64,000 nt of DNA from Fasciolopsis buskii (taxonomy: Eukaryota > Platyhelminthes > Trematoda > Plagiorchiida > Fasciolidae), in contig LUCM01004989.1 of the NCBI GenBank assembly GCA_008360955.1, positions 16,347 through 80,346 on the forward strand, in the 5' to 3' direction. The stretch's first letter is position 1. Each line of letters opens with the position of its first letter. The translations under genes and the position numbers were made by a program. The notes beneath the pieces were generated by a model that saw only the letters and a program-made list of their open reading frames with translations, made no database searches and had not been told where the DNA came from. Positions 61,660-64,000 of this stretch are shown here, one piece after another.

Positions 61660-62060
61660 AAAAGTGAATATACAATGTGAACAGGAAGCGGATCTCCAGG
61701 TTAGAGGGAAAAACGCCGTAATAGCCTACACACGAACTAAACAAACGCACATCTTTCATTTATCCTCATCCTGCGAAAAGTGCTGAAACGATTGTCATTA
61801 TACATAATTCACAGCCAACTGACTGAGAAATCCTTTAGGCCTTAGCCTCGGGGACGAGGTATCTATTTCGGATGAGTTTCCTGCACATTATCACATTCTC
61901 TATTACCATGTCATCTGTTGGTCCCCACATGGTTTTCCCACTCCGGAGGGAACAGAAAACCGGACACCGTGTGTTTACCATGCGCAGCATGTGCATCGAC
62001 CAACAATGTCTACTAAGCTGAATGTGTCGCGATAGAGGATTCTATGAACCGGTATTTAAT
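61660..62060 (-). mobile_element. RTE-like element, 3' fragment, old
   Basis: Minus-sense sequence parallels the 3' part of the element at 3640-6500 and the copy at 44.4-44.9 kb: the box CACATGGTTTTCCCACTCCG near 61928, CATTATCACATTCTC near 61885, and the degenerate 3' UTR to about 61680. It is the most diverged copy. Confidence 0.62.
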
Positions 62061-63480
62061 AATCGACATTTTAACGCTAGCTTTGCCCAGTTGGAGTAGG
62101 TTCTAGGCAGCCATCAACTGGTTGCTTGAAGAATGCTTGTTTAAATGAATTAGATGCTGTGCCACAGTAGCTCATCATCGTATTTGTCCCTCGTTTTTGG
62201 AAAACGTAGTGCACCTGTGGTCCAATAGTCCAGCATCGCCTCATCGTTAGTTGGTACAGCGCACATCAGCATGCGTTCATACGGATCGTATTGACATTCT
62301 GTGACTAGTGCTCCAGATCAAATTTTTCAAACGTCAGGACTAATCTGAAGAGCTTGGTATTGAAAAGGTTAGCTTGTTGCTGCGACTAAAATGGATGTTA
62401 GAAGAAAATTCGCACCACTGCCTTCATAACCTTTAGGTTAGATTAACTCCTTATGGACTCCAGAGGACTCGACAGCAGGAAGGACAGGATTTTCCGTCGA
62501 CAGGCTTGGTATCATGCAGCTTATAGAGCCGAAAATAGTCCTAGTGCGTCAAGGGTAAGATCTAGGTGATTAAGCAGTACGCCTGGGAGAATTTTTCGTT
62601 CGCTTGCCCACTGAAATAATAGAAATCCGGTGAATGATTCTAATAATGGTACTAGGAATAATAGTGGGGAATTCGACCGACAGCGATAAAGCAGCGATAT
62701 GGGCTGCCAGTGCGCACTGGAATGACTCCGACCCAAACTACGCAAATGAAGACAGAGAGGAACGGATCGGCTGGAAAACACATGAGAGTTTACCTATAAA
62801 TTAGGAATTCTCACCCGGTGAATATCTACGAACAAATGACCTTTGGAGTATGTTCGTACATTTCGTTCGTATCGCCAAGATTCTGGCTGTGTACGAAGAC
62901 TACAACGTCCGGAACCGTATGGGATGGCTTGCCTCTAGATCTACCATAGCTTTTTTCAATAGTTGCTCATCAATCTGGCTTGCTTGTCGGACTGACTTCC
63001 GAAATGGAATTCCTGAAACAGACTGTGCAAAGGAGCACATCAGTAAGGAGACATATTGAGTTTTCATTCTTTGTTCGGCGTATTCAGACCTTCTAAAGTG
63101 GTTCTCAGTGAGACGTCTCCAAATCAGTTACTCCTAACATTGACTGATTCACCTGTTTTCCTAAATGATTCGCTTTGCAATGTCCCCATCTAATTTCACG
63201 CTGAAAACCATGAGAATATTATATAGCTGCTCCATGCTAGTTAGGAATCACCACCTCTCGTCATCGCTTGGGGGAATTTAATGAAGTTGTTTGTCATGAA
63301 ACCTGCTAATATTGCTCGAACCAAAACATCTGAAAAAGCACCGTAGTCATCTGAATTTGAATAGCCGAACAAGGTTTCCCTCTGTGGAAGTATGTACATC
63401 CAAATGCGGCTAGGAAAACGTCTGTCAAGCCGAAGACTTTGTATCCAGCAAATGTAGATAGTCTCTGTGCAATTCATCTT
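62061..63480. other. Intergenic, with a possible SINE fragment
   Basis: 63195-63258 (ACCATGAGAATATT through TAGTTAGGAATCACCAC) resembles the minus strand of the SINE body, with many changes. Otherwise nothing was recognised. Confidence 0.35.
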
Positions 63481-63690
63481 GAGTTCCCTCTATTTTATTC
63501 AACCTGTCTCTTCTGTCTCCCACCCAACCTGTTTGCCCCTTCTGCCTACCCATAGTATCTCCATTGAGAACACGCCCGATACTCCCAACGATTCATTGCC
63601 AAGTAGTGTAGTAGGTGGTTTTCAGTCTGTTAGCTCACATTTTCTCAAGCCTCGTCAGCCTCTGAATCTGGGTTCGTTCAATGTGCGGTC
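63481..63690 (+). mobile_element. RTE-like element, 5' end
   Basis: It shares its first 200 bases with the copy at 43.7 kb and ends with LNLGSFNVRS, the usual opening of the endonuclease. The endonuclease itself is missing: the sequence jumps at about 63688 into the RT entry region. Confidence 0.72.
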
Positions 63691-63968
63691 CCGACGACCT
63701 TCCCCCAGTTCTTCTCAAATTGGGTGGAGAAGTGCTGATGAAATCACTTACCTCCTTGCTTCGTGATATTTGGAACGAGGAGCGTGTCCCGCTATCGTGG
63801 GGTGAGTCACTGATTATATCCATCTTCAAGAAGGGTACAATCAGTGACTCACCCCACGATAGCGGGATACACTCCTCGTTCCAAATATCACGAAGCAAGG
63901 AGGTAAGTGATTTCATCAGCACCTCTCCACCCAATTCCAGAAGAACTGGGGGAAGGTCGTCGGGACCG
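63686..63968. repeat. 130-base-arm palindrome made of RTE reverse-transcriptase sequence
   Basis: Arms 63686-63815 and 63839-63968 are reverse complements with few mismatches; the loop is 63816-63838. The left arm reads in sense as PDDLPPVLLKLGGEVLMKSL and DIWNEERVPLSWGESLI, then FKKGT in the loop, an uninterrupted RT segment. Confidence 0.9.
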
Positions 63969-64000
63969 GGAGCTTTTCCGCTGTCCAGAAGCCGAATATT
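63839..64000 (-). mobile_element. RTE-like RT segment, minus sense, runs off the right edge
   Basis: On the minus strand from position 64000: NIRLLDSGKAPGPDDLP, the usual block just before RT, then the right arm of the palindrome. The rest of the copy should lie to the right of the window. Confidence 0.75.

Noticed and set aside
1..64000. CRISPR array, prokaryotic operon or phage system
   Set aside because: The window is eukaryotic: spliced genes, SINEs and non-LTR retrotransposons. No regularly spaced short repeats were seen.

Overview
The window looks like nuclear DNA of a parasitic flatworm, most likely a digenean trematode. Three conserved eukaryotic genes can be read through their splice sites. 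Two of them contain mini-introns of 33-51 bases, a habit I know from flatworms. The space between genes is filled with decayed non-LTR retrotransposons (an RTE-like family with GAT-rich tails, and CR1-like copies) and tRNA-headed SINEs. One 357-base N gap lies at 4877-5233. The clade call is inference; no rRNA or mitochondrial marker is present.

Region by region: 1-9759 holds the 5' part of a CUL4-type cullin gene on the minus strand. I read six exons, the first 203 residues, and the gene continues past the left edge. Its introns 3 and 5 carry most of the retroelement debris: a plus-strand RT fragment, a nearly complete minus-strand RTE element, a second RTE copy, an RTE copy nested in another RTE copy, and a (TA)37 tract. 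10140-13400 is a dead CR1-like element on the minus strand. 14.6-15.7 kb holds unassigned open frames. 16103-16400 is a 109-base-arm palindrome between 13-base direct repeats. 16461-16905 is a diverged inverted SINE pair. About 17.7-20.5 kb is strikingly poor in G on the plus strand. 20.5-35.7 kb holds one recognisable CR1-like RT remnant (29325-30200). 35682-36229 is a young inverted SINE dimer between 14-base direct repeats.

39630-40744 is a complete fibrillarin gene on the plus strand: four exons, three mini-introns, 334 residues. More RTE and SINE pieces follow at 41.6-44.9, 47.6 and 49.3 kb. 56869-61101 is a complete ADAT3-type tRNA deaminase subunit gene on the minus strand (three exons, 387 residues). 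The right end (61660-64000) has two further RTE pieces, the last folding into a 130-base-arm palindrome.

The three host genes are unrelated in function (ubiquitin ligase scaffold, snoRNP 2'-O-methyltransferase, wobble A-to-I editing of tRNA) and are not an operon. The most unusual signal is architectural: two fold-back elements share one layout (long target-site duplication, inverted copy lacking its tail, loop, full copy with tail, target-site duplication). This suggests that fold-back copies were made during retrotransposition rather than by two separate insertions.
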